In this document: positions 26,400-35,532 of the stretch, in pieces | Position numbering within the stretch: position 1 is the stretch's first letter | Layout of the letters: every line of letters begins with the position of its first letter | Assembly (NCBI GenBank): GCA_023230455.1 | Contig: JALNXH010000003.1 | Coordinates: 62,001 to 126,000 of the forward strand | Direction: 5' to 3' | Length of the DNA: 64,000 nt | Source: Rhodocyclaceae bacterium | GTDB taxonomy: Bacteria > Pseudomonadota > Gammaproteobacteria > Burkholderiales > Rhodocyclaceae | Made by a program: the position numbers and the translations under genes | The notes under the pieces: generated by a model | The model's database searches: none | Told to the model about the DNA's origin: nothing | The model's input: only the letters and a program-made list of their open reading frames with translations

Positions 26400-27467
26400 T
26401 TATTCGAGAACTTCTTTGAGCGCGGCCACCAGCGCGTTGCATTGTGCATCGGTGCCGATCGTGATGCGCAGGAACTGATCGATACGCGGTAGTTTGAAAT
26501 GGCGCACTATGATGCTGCGTGAGCGTAGCGCCTGCGCCAGTTCCGCACCGTCGCGTTGTGGGTGGCGGGCGAAAACGAAATTCGCTGCCGACGGTAGTAC
26601 CTCGAAGCCCAGGGCCGTAAGGTCGGCGCTGAGCCGTTCGCGGGTTTGCATCACCGCCAGGCGGGTGGTTTCGAAATGCGCGCGATCATCCAGCGCGGCA
26701 GCGGCGCCGGATAAGGCCAGGCGATCCAGCGGGTAGGAATTGAAACTGTCTTTGACCCGCTCCAGTGCCTCGATCAAGTCCGTCTGGCCGAGCGCGTAGC
26801 CGACCCGAAGCCCGGCCAGAGAGCGGGACTTCGACAGGGTTTGCACGACCAGCAGATTGGGTCGGTGGGCGATCAGGGTCGCTGCGGTGGGAATGGTGTC
26901 GCCGCCAAAATCGACATAAGCCTCATCCACGACTACCACCGACTCCGGGTTGTCGGCCGCGATGCGGTCGACGTCGTCGAGTCCGAGCAGAATTCCGGTA
27001 GGGGCGTTGGGATTGGGGAAAATGATGCCGCCATTGGCCTGCCGGTAGTCGTCCGGACGGAGGCGAAAACCTTCGTCGAGCGGCAGCATCCGGTAATCGA
27101 TCCGGTAGAGCCCGCAATACACCGGATAGAAGCTATAGGTGATGTCTGGAAACAATACGGGCTTGTCATGCTTGAGCAGAGCAAGAAATACGTGGGCCAG
27201 AACTTCGTCGGAGCCATTGCCGACGAAGACGTTGTGGGTTTCCAGCCCGAAGAAACGGGCGGCGGCCCGTTTCAACTTTTCCCCCGTCGGGTCAGGATAG
27301 AGGCGGAGGTTGTCGCCGAGTTCGGTCTGCATCGCGGCGATGGCGTGGGGCGATGGCCCGTAGGGATTTTCGTTGGTATTGAGCTTGACCAGATTGGGTA
27401 GCTTGGGTTGCTCACCCGGAACATAGGGCGTCAATTGGCGGACGGTATCGCTCCAGTAGCGGCTCAT
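26400..27467 (-). CDS. hisC: Histidinol-phosphate aminotransferase HisC (inverted within his operon)
   Basis: PLP-dependent class I/II aminotransferase, 355 aa, converting imidazole-acetol phosphate to histidinol phosphate. It has NENPYGPSP at the N-terminus, the VVDEAYVDF Asp/Tyr site, the PLP lysine in TLSKSRSLAGLRVG, and an Arg substrate clamp near the C-terminus. It lies on the opposite strand to all other his genes, between hisD and hisB, and reads away from hisB across a 109-base gap. It therefore needs its own promoter. Confidence 0.95.
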   Translation of the reverse strand: MSRYWSDTVRQLTPYVPGEQPKLPNLVKLNTNENPYGPSPHAIAAMQTELGDNLRLYPDPTGEKLKRAAARFFGLETHNVFVGNGSDEVLAHVFLALLKHDKPVLFPDITYSFYPVYCGLYRIDYRMLPLDEGFRLRPDDYRQANGGIIFPNPNAPTGILLGLDDVDRIAADNPESVVVVDEAYVDFGGDTIPTAATLIAHRPNLLVVQTLSKSRSLAGLRVGYALGQTDLIEALERVKDSFNSYPLDRLALSGAAAALDDRAHFETTRLAVMQTRERLSADLTALGFEVLPSAANFVFARHPQRDGAELAQALRSRSIIVRHFKLPRIDQFLRITIGTDAQCNALVAALKEVLE

Positions 27468-27576
27468 GGAATTCTGTTCGTGCGAGGGAGAGGGCGCGCG
27501 GACATGCGCAGACAGGGCGAAATGGTATCATGCGGTTGCTTTTCGACTCCCCGTTCCAACCGAGTTCCTCCACGCC

Positions 27577-28167
27577 ATGCGGCAAGCCGAAATTTCTCGC
27601 AACACCCTCGAAACCCGGATTACCGTGCGCCTCGATTTGGACGGTACGGGCACGTCGTCCCTTAACACCGGGATCGGTTTCCTCGACCACATGCTGGATC
27701 AGATCGCCCGCCACGGCATGATCGATCTATCGGTCGAAGCCAAGGGCGACCTGCACATCGACGCCCACCATACAGTTGAGGACATCGGCATTACTTTCGG
27801 CCAAGCGCTGGCCCAGGCTGTCGGCGACAAGAATGGATTGCGTCGCTACGGACATGCCTACGTGCCGCTGGACGAGGCTCTTTCTCGCGTTGTGGTTGAC
27901 CTTTCCGGTCGCCCCGGCCTGGTGTATGCGCTTCCGTTCACGCGCGCCATGATCGGCGAGTTCGATGTGGACCTGGTGCGGGAGTTCTTTCAGGGCATGG
28001 TCAATCATGCCGCGATTACTGTGCATATCGACAATCTGCGCGGCGAAAATGCCCACCATCAGGCTGAGACGGTATTCAAGGCATTCGGTCGTGCTTTGCG
28101 CGTGGCGGCAGAGGTCGATCCGCGTAGCAACGGCATTCCTTCCACCAAGGGCAGCCTCCAGGGCTAA
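27577..28167 (+). CDS. hisB: Imidazoleglycerol-phosphate dehydratase HisB
   Basis: Monofunctional IGP dehydratase, 196 aa, Mn-dependent. Signatures GTGTSSLNTGIGFLDHMLDQ and DAHHTVEDIGITFGQAL, with metal-binding histidines, are intact. I chose ATG 27577; a longer frame upstream adds an unrelated tail and would overlap the hisC promoter region. It is the first gene of the downstream his segment. Confidence 0.95.
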   Translation: MRQAEISRNTLETRITVRLDLDGTGTSSLNTGIGFLDHMLDQIARHGMIDLSVEAKGDLHIDAHHTVEDIGITFGQALAQAVGDKNGLRRYGHAYVPLDEALSRVVVDLSGRPGLVYALPFTRAMIGEFDVDLVREFFQGMVNHAAITVHIDNLRGENAHHQAETVFKAFGRALRVAAEVDPRSNGIPSTKGSLQG

Positions 28168-28181
28168 TTCCGGGCAAGACG

Positions 28182-28820
28182 ATGAGTACTGTCGCGGTTG
28201 TCGACTACGGCATGGGCAACCTGCGTTCCGTAGCCAAGGCCATCGAGCATGTGGCGGAAGGCGGTCGTGTTGTGGTTACCGCCGATCCGGCGCTGGTCGC
28301 AGCGGCCGATCGCGTCGTAGTGCCCGGACAGGGGGCTATGCCCGACTGTATGCGCGAACTCGATGCCCGCGGCCTGCGCGCGGCGGTGATCAGGGCCGCT
28401 GCGGAAAAGCCTTTCCTCGGCATCTGCATAGGTCTACAGATGCTTTTCGAGCACAGCGAGGAGGGCGACGTAGCCGGGCTTGGCGTATTGCCCGGAAGGG
28501 TCTGCCGCTTTCCTGCTACGGCTATGGTTGCTGTCGACGGCGGTCGTCTCAAGGTGCCACACATGGGTTGGAACGAGGTGCGGCAGGTAAGCGCTCATCC
28601 GCTCTGGAATGGAATCGCAGACAACTCGCGTTTTTACTTCGTGCACAGTTACTATGTCGAACCGGCCGACTTCGCGGTGGCTGCCGCGATGACGCAATAC
28701 GGCATCCCCTTTACCAGCGCCATAGCGCGCGATAACATCGTCGCCGTTCAATTCCACCCGGAAAAAAGCGCTCAGACGGGTTTGCAACTGCTCGGCAACT
28801 TCATGCGCTGGCGTCCCTGA
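28182..28820 (+). CDS. hisH: Imidazole glycerol phosphate synthase glutaminase subunit HisH
   Basis: Class I glutamine amidotransferase subunit, 212 aa, supplying ammonia to HisF. It has the nucleophile Cys in FLGICIGLQMLFE and the C-terminal His/Glu pair in VAVQFHPEKS. DYGMGNLRSV at the N-terminus is typical. It starts 14 bases after hisB. Confidence 0.95.
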   Translation: MSTVAVVDYGMGNLRSVAKAIEHVAEGGRVVVTADPALVAAADRVVVPGQGAMPDCMRELDARGLRAAVIRAAAEKPFLGICIGLQMLFEHSEEGDVAGLGVLPGRVCRFPATAMVAVDGGRLKVPHMGWNEVRQVSAHPLWNGIADNSRFYFVHSYYVEPADFAVAAAMTQYGIPFTSAIARDNIVAVQFHPEKSAQTGLQLLGNFMRWRP

Positions 28821-28875
28821 ATCCCTGTCCCCACTCAATTTCTGGCAACCTGCCTGTTTTCGATTCGACCTGACT

Positions 28876-29625
28876 ATGCTGCTGATTCCCGCCATTGACC
28901 TTAAGGACGGGCATTGTGTGCGCCTCAAACAGGGGGCGATGGACGATGCTACGGTGTTTTCGCAAGACCCGGCTGCGACGGCGCGGCACTGGATTGCTCA
29001 GGGGGCACGACGCCTTCATCTGGTCGATCTGAACGGTGCTTTTGCCGGCAAGCCGAAGAATGCGGTAGCCATCAAAACCATCCTGAAAGAAGTGGGTGAC
29101 GAGATCCCGGTGCAGCTCGGCGGCGGCATTCGCGATCTGGACACCATAGAGCGCTGCCTCGACGACGGCATCACCTACGTCATCATCGGCACAGCCGCGG
29201 TGAGGAATCCCGGTTTTCTGCACGATGCCTGTACGGCCTTTCCAGGCCACATCATCGTCGGCCTCGATGCAAGGGACGGAAAGGTGGCCGTGGACGGCTG
29301 GTCCAAGCTGACCGGCCACGATGTCATCGATCTGGCAAAGAAATTCGAGGATTACGGGGTTGAGGCGGTGATCTATACCGACATCGGCCGCGACGGCATG
29401 CTCTCCGGCGTCAACATAGAAGCCACGGTCAAGCTGGCCCAGGCCTTGCGTATTCCGGTCATCGCCAGCGGCGGCGTAGCCAGTATCAAGGATGTCAAAG
29501 CATTGTGCGCCGTCGCCGAGGAAGGCATCACCGGAGCGATCACCGGGCGGGCGATTTATGAAGGCCAGCTCGACTTTAAAAAGGCTCAGGCCGAAGCCGA
29601 CAAGCTTTCTGCGGCGAAGGGCTAG
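28876..29625 (+). CDS. hisA: ProFAR isomerase HisA
   Basis: A (beta/alpha)8 barrel isomerase, 249 aa, acting on N'-ProFAR. The N-terminal IPAIDLKDGHCVRLKQG carries the catalytic Asp, and IYTDIGRDGMLSG the second catalytic Asp; the phosphate loops are GGGIRD and ASGGV. In normal order after hisH. Confidence 0.96.
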   Translation: MLLIPAIDLKDGHCVRLKQGAMDDATVFSQDPAATARHWIAQGARRLHLVDLNGAFAGKPKNAVAIKTILKEVGDEIPVQLGGGIRDLDTIERCLDDGITYVIIGTAAVRNPGFLHDACTAFPGHIIVGLDARDGKVAVDGWSKLTGHDVIDLAKKFEDYGVEAVIYTDIGRDGMLSGVNIEATVKLAQALRIPVIASGGVASIKDVKALCAVAEEGITGAITGRAIYEGQLDFKKAQAEADKLSAAKG

Positions 29626-29661
29626 GAATAAGTCGGTCACGGCCGCCCTCCCCCTACCAAA

Positions 29662-30420
29662 ATGCTAGCCAAGCGCATCATCCCTTGTCTTGACGTCAAC
29701 GCCGGTCGTGTCGTCAAAGGGGTCAATTTCGTCGAGTTGCGTGATGCCGGTGATCCAGTAGAAATCGCCCGCCGATACGACGAGCAGGGTGCCGACGAAC
29801 TCACCTTCCTCGACATTACCGCCAGCTCCGATCAGCGCAACATTATTCTCGACGTAGTGAGCCAGGTGGCAGAGCAGGTGTTCATTCCTCTCACCGTGGG
29901 GGGGGGGGTGCGTTGTGTTGACGATGTGCGCCGTCTACTCAATGCCGGCGCCGATAAGGTGAGCATGAACACGGCAGCCGTACAGAATCCGCAACTGGTA
30001 GCCGACGCTGCAGGCAAGGTGGGCGCTCAGTGCATCGTCGTCGCCATTGATGCCAAGCAAACTTCGCCCGGCCGATGGGAAGTCTTTACCCACGGAGGGC
30101 GCAACGGCACGGGCATGGATGCGGTCGCCTGGGCGCGGCAGGTGCAGGTGCTCGGCGCCGGCGAAATTCTGCTTACCAGCATGGACCGCGACGGTACCAA
30201 GAGCGGTTTCGATCTGGAGTTGACGCGGGCGGTGTCCGAGGCGGTGGAAGTTCCGGTTATCGCCAGCGGTGGTGTTGGCACCTTGCAGCATCTGGCCGAT
30301 GGCGTGTCGCTCGGTAAGGCCGATGCCGTGCTGGCTGCAAGCATTTTCCACTACGGTGAGTACACTGTGCGGCAGGCCAAGGAATACATGCGTGAACAGG
30401 GTATAGAGGTGCGCTTGTAA
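29662..30420 (+). CDS. hisF: Imidazole glycerol phosphate synthase cyclase subunit HisF
   Basis: Barrel subunit that forms imidazole glycerol phosphate and AICAR with ammonia from HisH. A 252-aa protein with RIIPCLDVNAGRVVKGVNF, LTVGGGVRCVDD and ITSMDRDGTKSGFD-type active-site segments (here LLTSMDRDGTKSGFD). Its stop shares a base with the hisI start. Confidence 0.96.
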   Translation: MLAKRIIPCLDVNAGRVVKGVNFVELRDAGDPVEIARRYDEQGADELTFLDITASSDQRNIILDVVSQVAEQVFIPLTVGGGVRCVDDVRRLLNAGADKVSMNTAAVQNPQLVADAAGKVGAQCIVVAIDAKQTSPGRWEVFTHGGRNGTGMDAVAWARQVQVLGAGEILLTSMDRDGTKSGFDLELTRAVSEAVEVPVIASGGVGTLQHLADGVSLGKADAVLAASIFHYGEYTVRQAKEYMREQGIEVRL

Positions 30421-30803
30421 TGACCAAGTGGCTCAACGAAATCAACTGGGACGAGCAAGGCCTCGTTCCGGTGATCGCTCAGGATGCTGTCAGCGGTGAA
30501 GTGCTGATGTTCGCCTGGATGAACCGCGAGGCGCTGGAGAAGACCGTGCAGTTGGGTGAGGTCGTCTACTGGTCCCGTTCGCGCCGCAAGCTGTGGCACA
30601 AAGGCGAAGAGTCCGGGCATACCCAAAAAGTGGTGGAAATCCGCAAGGATTGCGACGACGACGTGATCCTGCTCAGGGTCGAACAGGTTGGCGAAATCGC
30701 CTGCCATACCGGACGCCGTAGTTGCTTCTTCAATCGACTCGACGGAGAGGCTTGGCAGGCGGTTGATCCGGTGCTCAAGGATCCAAAGGAGATATACAAA
30801 TGA
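30420..30803 (+). CDS. hisI: Phosphoribosyl-AMP cyclohydrolase HisI
   Basis: Zn/Mg-dependent opening of the PR-AMP purine ring; 127 aa, monofunctional. Signatures DAVSGEVLMFAWMNREAL, DCDDDVILLRVEQ (metal Asp) and the Cys pair in ACHTGRRSCFF. It overlaps hisF by one base and hisE by four. Confidence 0.95.
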   Translation: MTKWLNEINWDEQGLVPVIAQDAVSGEVLMFAWMNREALEKTVQLGEVVYWSRSRRKLWHKGEESGHTQKVVEIRKDCDDDVILLRVEQVGEIACHTGRRSCFFNRLDGEAWQAVDPVLKDPKEIYK

Positions 30804-31126
30804 TCGACGCCGAAGTGCTGCATCGACTACAAGTCACGTTGCGTGAACGCAAGGGGGCTGCTCCTGATTCGTCCTATGTGGCGGGTCTTTATGCCAAGGG
30901 AATCGACAGCATCTGTAAAAAGGTGGCCGAGGAGGCTGCGGAGACCATCATGGCGGCCAAGGACGGCGACCGGCTGCATCTTGTTCGCGAGATCACCGAT
31001 GTATGGTTTCACACCATGGTGCTGTTGACGCATTTCGACCTCGGCGTCGATGACGTATTGAGCGAATTGCATCGCCGCGAGGGTATTTCCGGCATCGACG
31101 AAAAGAATAGCCGGGGCCATCGGTGA
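30800..31126 (+). CDS. hisE: Phosphoribosyl-ATP pyrophosphatase HisE
   Basis: MazG-like all-alpha pyrophosphohydrolase, 108 aa, removing PPi from PR-ATP. The K-V-x-E-E-x-x-E motif (KKVAEEAAETIMAAKD) and distal E-x-x-D of the NTP-PPase fold are present. Separate from hisI, as in other betaproteobacteria. Confidence 0.94.
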   Translation: MIDAEVLHRLQVTLRERKGAAPDSSYVAGLYAKGIDSICKKVAEEAAETIMAAKDGDRLHLVREITDVWFHTMVLLTHFDLGVDDVLSELHRREGISGIDEKNSRGHR

Positions 31127-31476
31127 GCGGATGTATTTTCTGTCGCATCAGCCGCGGCGAGATTCCTTCCCGCAAAGTTTACGAAGACGATGAAATCCTC
31201 GCTTTCCACGATCTGAATCCGCAGCGTCCGGTACACTTTCTCATCATCCCGAAACGCCATATCTCGACGCTTTACGATGTGAGCGCTGATGATCAGGAGT
31301 TGCTTGGGCGCATGTTGACCAGGGCGGCCGAAATGGCGCGCAGCCAAGGCCTTGACGACGGTTTTCGCACCATCGTCAACACCGGCAGGGTCGGCGGGCA
31401 GGAGGTGTATCATTTGCACATCCATATCATGGGCGGTGCCGATTCTGTTGGCCCCATGGTCAGTGCTTTGAAATAA
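31123..31476 (+). CDS. HIT-family purine nucleoside phosphoramidase (HinT-like)
   Basis: A 117-aa histidine-triad protein. The HxHxH-phi motif (HLHIHIMGG) is at the C-terminal side, preceded by FHDLNPQRPVHFLIIPKRH. The CIFCRISRGEIPS start is typical and may bind zinc. It hydrolyses adenosine phosphoramidates. GTG start overlapping hisE; the position between hisE and tatA is common in this class. Confidence 0.93.
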   Translation: MSGCIFCRISRGEIPSRKVYEDDEILAFHDLNPQRPVHFLIIPKRHISTLYDVSADDQELLGRMLTRAAEMARSQGLDDGFRTIVNTGRVGGQEVYHLHIHIMGGADSVGPMVSALK

Positions 31477-31494
31477 TTCGTTGAGGAGAATGCT

Positions 31495-31716
31495 ATGGGC
31501 AGTTTCAGTATTACCCACTGGCTGATCGTATTGGCCATTGTGGTGCTGATTTTCGGCACCAAGAAAATTGCCAACATCGGCAAGGATTTGGGCAGCGCAG
31601 TGCGCGGATTCAAAGACGGTATGAAGGATGGCACGGAGCCTACGGCTGACCCCGGTCAGCAGTTGGGGCATACCATCGATGTGGAAGTGAAGGAAAAAAC
31701 AAAACACGTGTCGTAG
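31495..31716 (+). CDS. tatA: Sec-independent translocase subunit TatA
   Basis: A 73-aa pore-forming subunit of twin-arginine transport. An N-terminal TM (HWLIVLAIVVLIFGTKKI), the hinge FGTKK and an amphipathic helix (IGKDLGSAVRGFKDG) are followed by a polar tail. GAGGAG ribosome site upstream. Confidence 0.95.
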   Translation: MGSFSITHWLIVLAIVVLIFGTKKIANIGKDLGSAVRGFKDGMKDGTEPTADPGQQLGHTIDVEVKEKTKHVS

Positions 31717-31788
31717 TAAGTAGGCGGTTGTCGGCGATAGTGCGACGACTTTTTCCCCTATTGCCCATATCCATTTTCCATCCTTCCA

Positions 31789-32157
31789 ATGTTTGACATC
31801 GGTTTTTCAGAACTGGTTGTGATCGGTGTCGTCGGCTTGGTGGTGATCGGGCCGGAGCGGCTGCCGCGCGTTGCCCGGACGGTAGGGGCGTTGATTGGCC
31901 GGGCTCAGCGGTATTTCAATCAGGTCAAGGACGATGTGAATCGCGAGCTTCGTGTCGATGAAATGCGCAAAATGCAGGAGCAAGTGATGGCCGAGGCCCG
32001 CGCTATCGATACAAGCGTTGCCGACGAAGTCCGGCGCGTAGACGATTCTTTGCATCGGGTATCGCGGGATATCGAGCATTCGGTTGCGCTGGATGCAGCT
32101 GTACAGACTCCTGTCACGGCAACTCAACCGCCCAACGCACTGCCGCCGAACGCCTGA
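31789..32157 (+). CDS. tatB: Sec-independent translocase subunit TatB
   Basis: A 122-aa partner of TatC in Tat signal recognition. MFDIGFSELVVIGVVGLVVI with the conserved Glu in the TM and the GPERLP hinge distinguish it from TatA. A long amphipathic and charged helix follows. Its stop overlaps the tatC start by one base. Confidence 0.95.
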   Translation: MFDIGFSELVVIGVVGLVVIGPERLPRVARTVGALIGRAQRYFNQVKDDVNRELRVDEMRKMQEQVMAEARAIDTSVADEVRRVDDSLHRVSRDIEHSVALDAAVQTPVTATQPPNALPPNA

Positions 32158-32900
32158 TGTCCGACAGCCTGCTGCCGGAGAGTTTCATCTCCCATTTAGT
32201 GGAATTGCGTGGGCGTCTGATGAAGGCGCTGATGGCCGTTCTGGTGGTTTTCCTCGGCCTGCTGCCATGGTCCGGACAGATTTACGATCTACTGGCGCAG
32301 CCGATGATGGCTACGCTGCCGGCTGGAACCCGAATGATCGCCACTGGGGTCGTGACCCCCTTTCTGGTCCCACTCAAAGTCTGCCTGTTGGCGGCCTTTG
32401 TTGTTGCGCTGCCGGTGATCATCTACCAAGGATGGGCTTTCGTTGCGCCGGGATTGTATGCCCACGAAAAGCGCTTTGCCCTGCCGGTGGTTGTAGCAAC
32501 CACGGCCCTTTTTTTGACCGGAATGGCGTTCTGCTATTTCTTCGTTTTCAATACGGTATTCCGCTTCATCGCCGAGGTCGCACCGGGGAGCATCACTCCG
32601 GCGCCCGATATCGAGCAGTACCTGTCCTTCGTGTTGACGATGTTCGTCGCTTTCGGCACCGCTTTCGAAGTTCCGGTGGTGGTGGTTCTGCTCGTGCGCT
32701 TTGGTGTGGTGACCCTGGATAAGCTGCGGGAGTTTCGTCCCTATGCCATCGTCGGCGCATTCGTCGTGGCGGCGGTGTTGACGCCGCCCGACGTGACCTC
32801 CCAGATCATGCTCGCGGTACCGATGTGCCTGCTCTACGAAGTGGGCCTAATCTGTTCGCGCTTTGTCCGTCCTCCCGCTGCGGCAGAACAACCGGAATAG
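32157..32900 (+). CDS. tatC: Sec-independent translocase subunit TatC
   Basis: Six-TM receptor for twin-arginine signal peptides, 247 aa. The N-terminal SHLVELRGRLMKAL and the periplasmic/cytoplasmic signatures FVAPGLYAHEKRF and FGTAFEVPVVV are typical. It completes tatABC and ends 3 bases before the convergent protease gene. Confidence 0.95.
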   Translation: MSDSLLPESFISHLVELRGRLMKALMAVLVVFLGLLPWSGQIYDLLAQPMMATLPAGTRMIATGVVTPFLVPLKVCLLAAFVVALPVIIYQGWAFVAPGLYAHEKRFALPVVVATTALFLTGMAFCYFFVFNTVFRFIAEVAPGSITPAPDIEQYLSFVLTMFVAFGTAFEVPVVVVLLVRFGVVTLDKLREFRPYAIVGAFVVAAVLTPPDVTSQIMLAVPMCLLYEVGLICSRFVRPPAAAEQPE

Positions 32901-32903
32901 GGT

Positions 32904-34046
<1,143 letters not shown>

Positions 34047-34130
34047 AATGCGTTCCCGGCGCCCGCGTGAAGCGAAACGCCCATGTCGTGCGGTACTTTG
34101 CACCGCACCCGAGTTTGTAGGGAGAATGTC

Positions 34131-34877
34131 ATGCAGCGCGAGGAGTTGTGTCGTTACCTGGATACTGCACTGGAAGCCGTACGCTTCCGCGATTATTGCC
34201 CAAACGGCCTACAGGTGGAAGGCAGGGCGGAGATACGCAAACTGTTGGTGGCGGTCACCGCGACTCAGGCTGTCGTTGATGCAGCGATTGCGCGTGGGGC
34301 CGACGCGGTGCTTGTGCATCACGGTTATTTCTGGCGCGGCGAAGATGGGCGGGTGACAGGCATCCGCAAGGCTCGCCTTGCCGGCCTGCTCGGAAATGAC
34401 ATCAGCTTGATTGCCTATCATTTGCCGCTCGATGCCCATCCCGATTGGGGCAACAACGCACAATTGGGGCTTCGTCTCGGATGGACGACGATCGGACGTT
34501 TCGCTGAGCAGGACATTGCTTTCCTCGGTGAGCCGGCCGTTCTGTGTAGTGCCGCGGACGTGGCAGTGGGCCTGGAGCGGATGCTCGGACGTGTTTCGTT
34601 GCTGGTCGGCGATGCGGAGCGCCCGGTACGCCGCATCGCTTGGTGCAGCGGCGGTGCGCAGGGCTATTTTGAGCAGGCCATTGCCGCCGGAGCCGATCTT
34701 TACGTCAGCGGCGAAATTTCCGAACAGACCGTACATCTGGCGCGCGAATCCGGCATTCCCTACATCGCCGCCGGCCACCATGCCTCAGAACGCTATGGGG
34801 TGCAGGCGCTCGCTGCGCATCTCGAGCAGCGCTTCGGGCTGGAATGTACTTATGTCGAAATCGACAATCCGGTTTGA
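34131..34877 (+). CDS. Nif3-like dinuclear metal protein (YbgI family)
   Basis: A 248-aa Nif3/DUF34 family protein. Conserved metal ligands are visible: VHHGYFW (two His), HLPLDAHPDWGNN (Asp/His) and the C-terminal GHHASERYG (His, Glu). Family members form hexamers with a dinuclear metal site; proposed activities include GTP cyclohydrolase-like chemistry, not settled. ATG 34131 follows a GGGAGAA site. The 3' end overlaps msrA tail-to-tail. Confidence 0.9.
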   Translation: MQREELCRYLDTALEAVRFRDYCPNGLQVEGRAEIRKLLVAVTATQAVVDAAIARGADAVLVHHGYFWRGEDGRVTGIRKARLAGLLGNDISLIAYHLPLDAHPDWGNNAQLGLRLGWTTIGRFAEQDIAFLGEPAVLCSAADVAVGLERMLGRVSLLVGDAERPVRRIAWCSGGAQGYFEQAIAAGADLYVSGEISEQTVHLARESGIPYIAAGHHASERYGVQALAAHLEQRFGLECTYVEIDNPV

Positions 34878-35422
34878 GGGGGGGCGCCCTTACCCTTGAG
34901 CCGTTCGGCAAAAGCATTCCGTACCTTGTCCAGTTTTGGGGCTACTACGACTCGGCAGTAAGGTTGCTGTCGGTTATTTGCGTAGTAGTCCTGATGGTAG
35001 TCCTCGGCCGCCCAGAAGGTTGGTGCGGGTAACACCTCGGTGACGATAGGTGTCGGCCAGTGCCCTGCCGTGTCGAGTTCTGCAATCAGGGCCATGGCGG
35101 TTTTCGCCTGGTTGTCGCCATGGGTGAAAATCACCGAGCGATACTGGCTGCCGATATCGTCGCCTTGGCGATCGCGCGAGGTGGGATCGTGAATGCTGAA
35201 GAATGCTAGCAGCAGAGTCCGGTAGTCGATCCGTTCGTTCTCAAAGGCGAATTGCACCACTTCAATATGGCCGCTTTCGCCACTACAGACGGTGCGGTAG
35301 TCGGGGTGCGAGAGCGCGCCCCCGCAGTAGCCGGAAACCGCCGAGCGCACGCCGTCCAATTGTTGAAGGGCTGCTTCAATGCACCAGAAGCAGCCGCCGC
35401 CAAGGGTGGCCGTTTCGATCAT
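34850..35422 (-). CDS. msrA: Peptide methionine-S-sulfoxide reductase MsrA
   Basis: Repairs Met-S-sulfoxide in proteins. A 190-aa protein with the catalytic GGCFWC motif close to the N-terminus and conserved downstream SGYCGG and DPTSRDRQGDDIGSQYRS. ATG 35422, preceded by GGAG, is chosen over a TTG 27 bases upstream. It overlaps the Nif3-like gene by 28 bases in convergent orientation. Confidence 0.94.
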   Translation of the reverse strand: MIETATLGGGCFWCIEAALQQLDGVRSAVSGYCGGALSHPDYRTVCSGESGHIEVVQFAFENERIDYRTLLLAFFSIHDPTSRDRQGDDIGSQYRSVIFTHGDNQAKTAMALIAELDTAGHWPTPIVTEVLPAPTFWAAEDYHQDYYANNRQQPYCRVVVAPKLDKVRNAFAERLKGKGAPPQTGLSIST

Positions 35423-35532
35423 GGGAGTGCTCCGCCCGTAAAACTCCAATTATGCGACTTGTAGCTGATTTGGCCATAGTCCCTGGGTCTCTGCTATAAA
35501 GACACTCTCCTTTAGCATGCTGCGGAGTATTC

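Noticed and set aside
31739..31788. Extra regulatory element between tatA and tatB
   Set aside because: The 72-base gap shows only a weak T-tract without a stem; nothing convincing.
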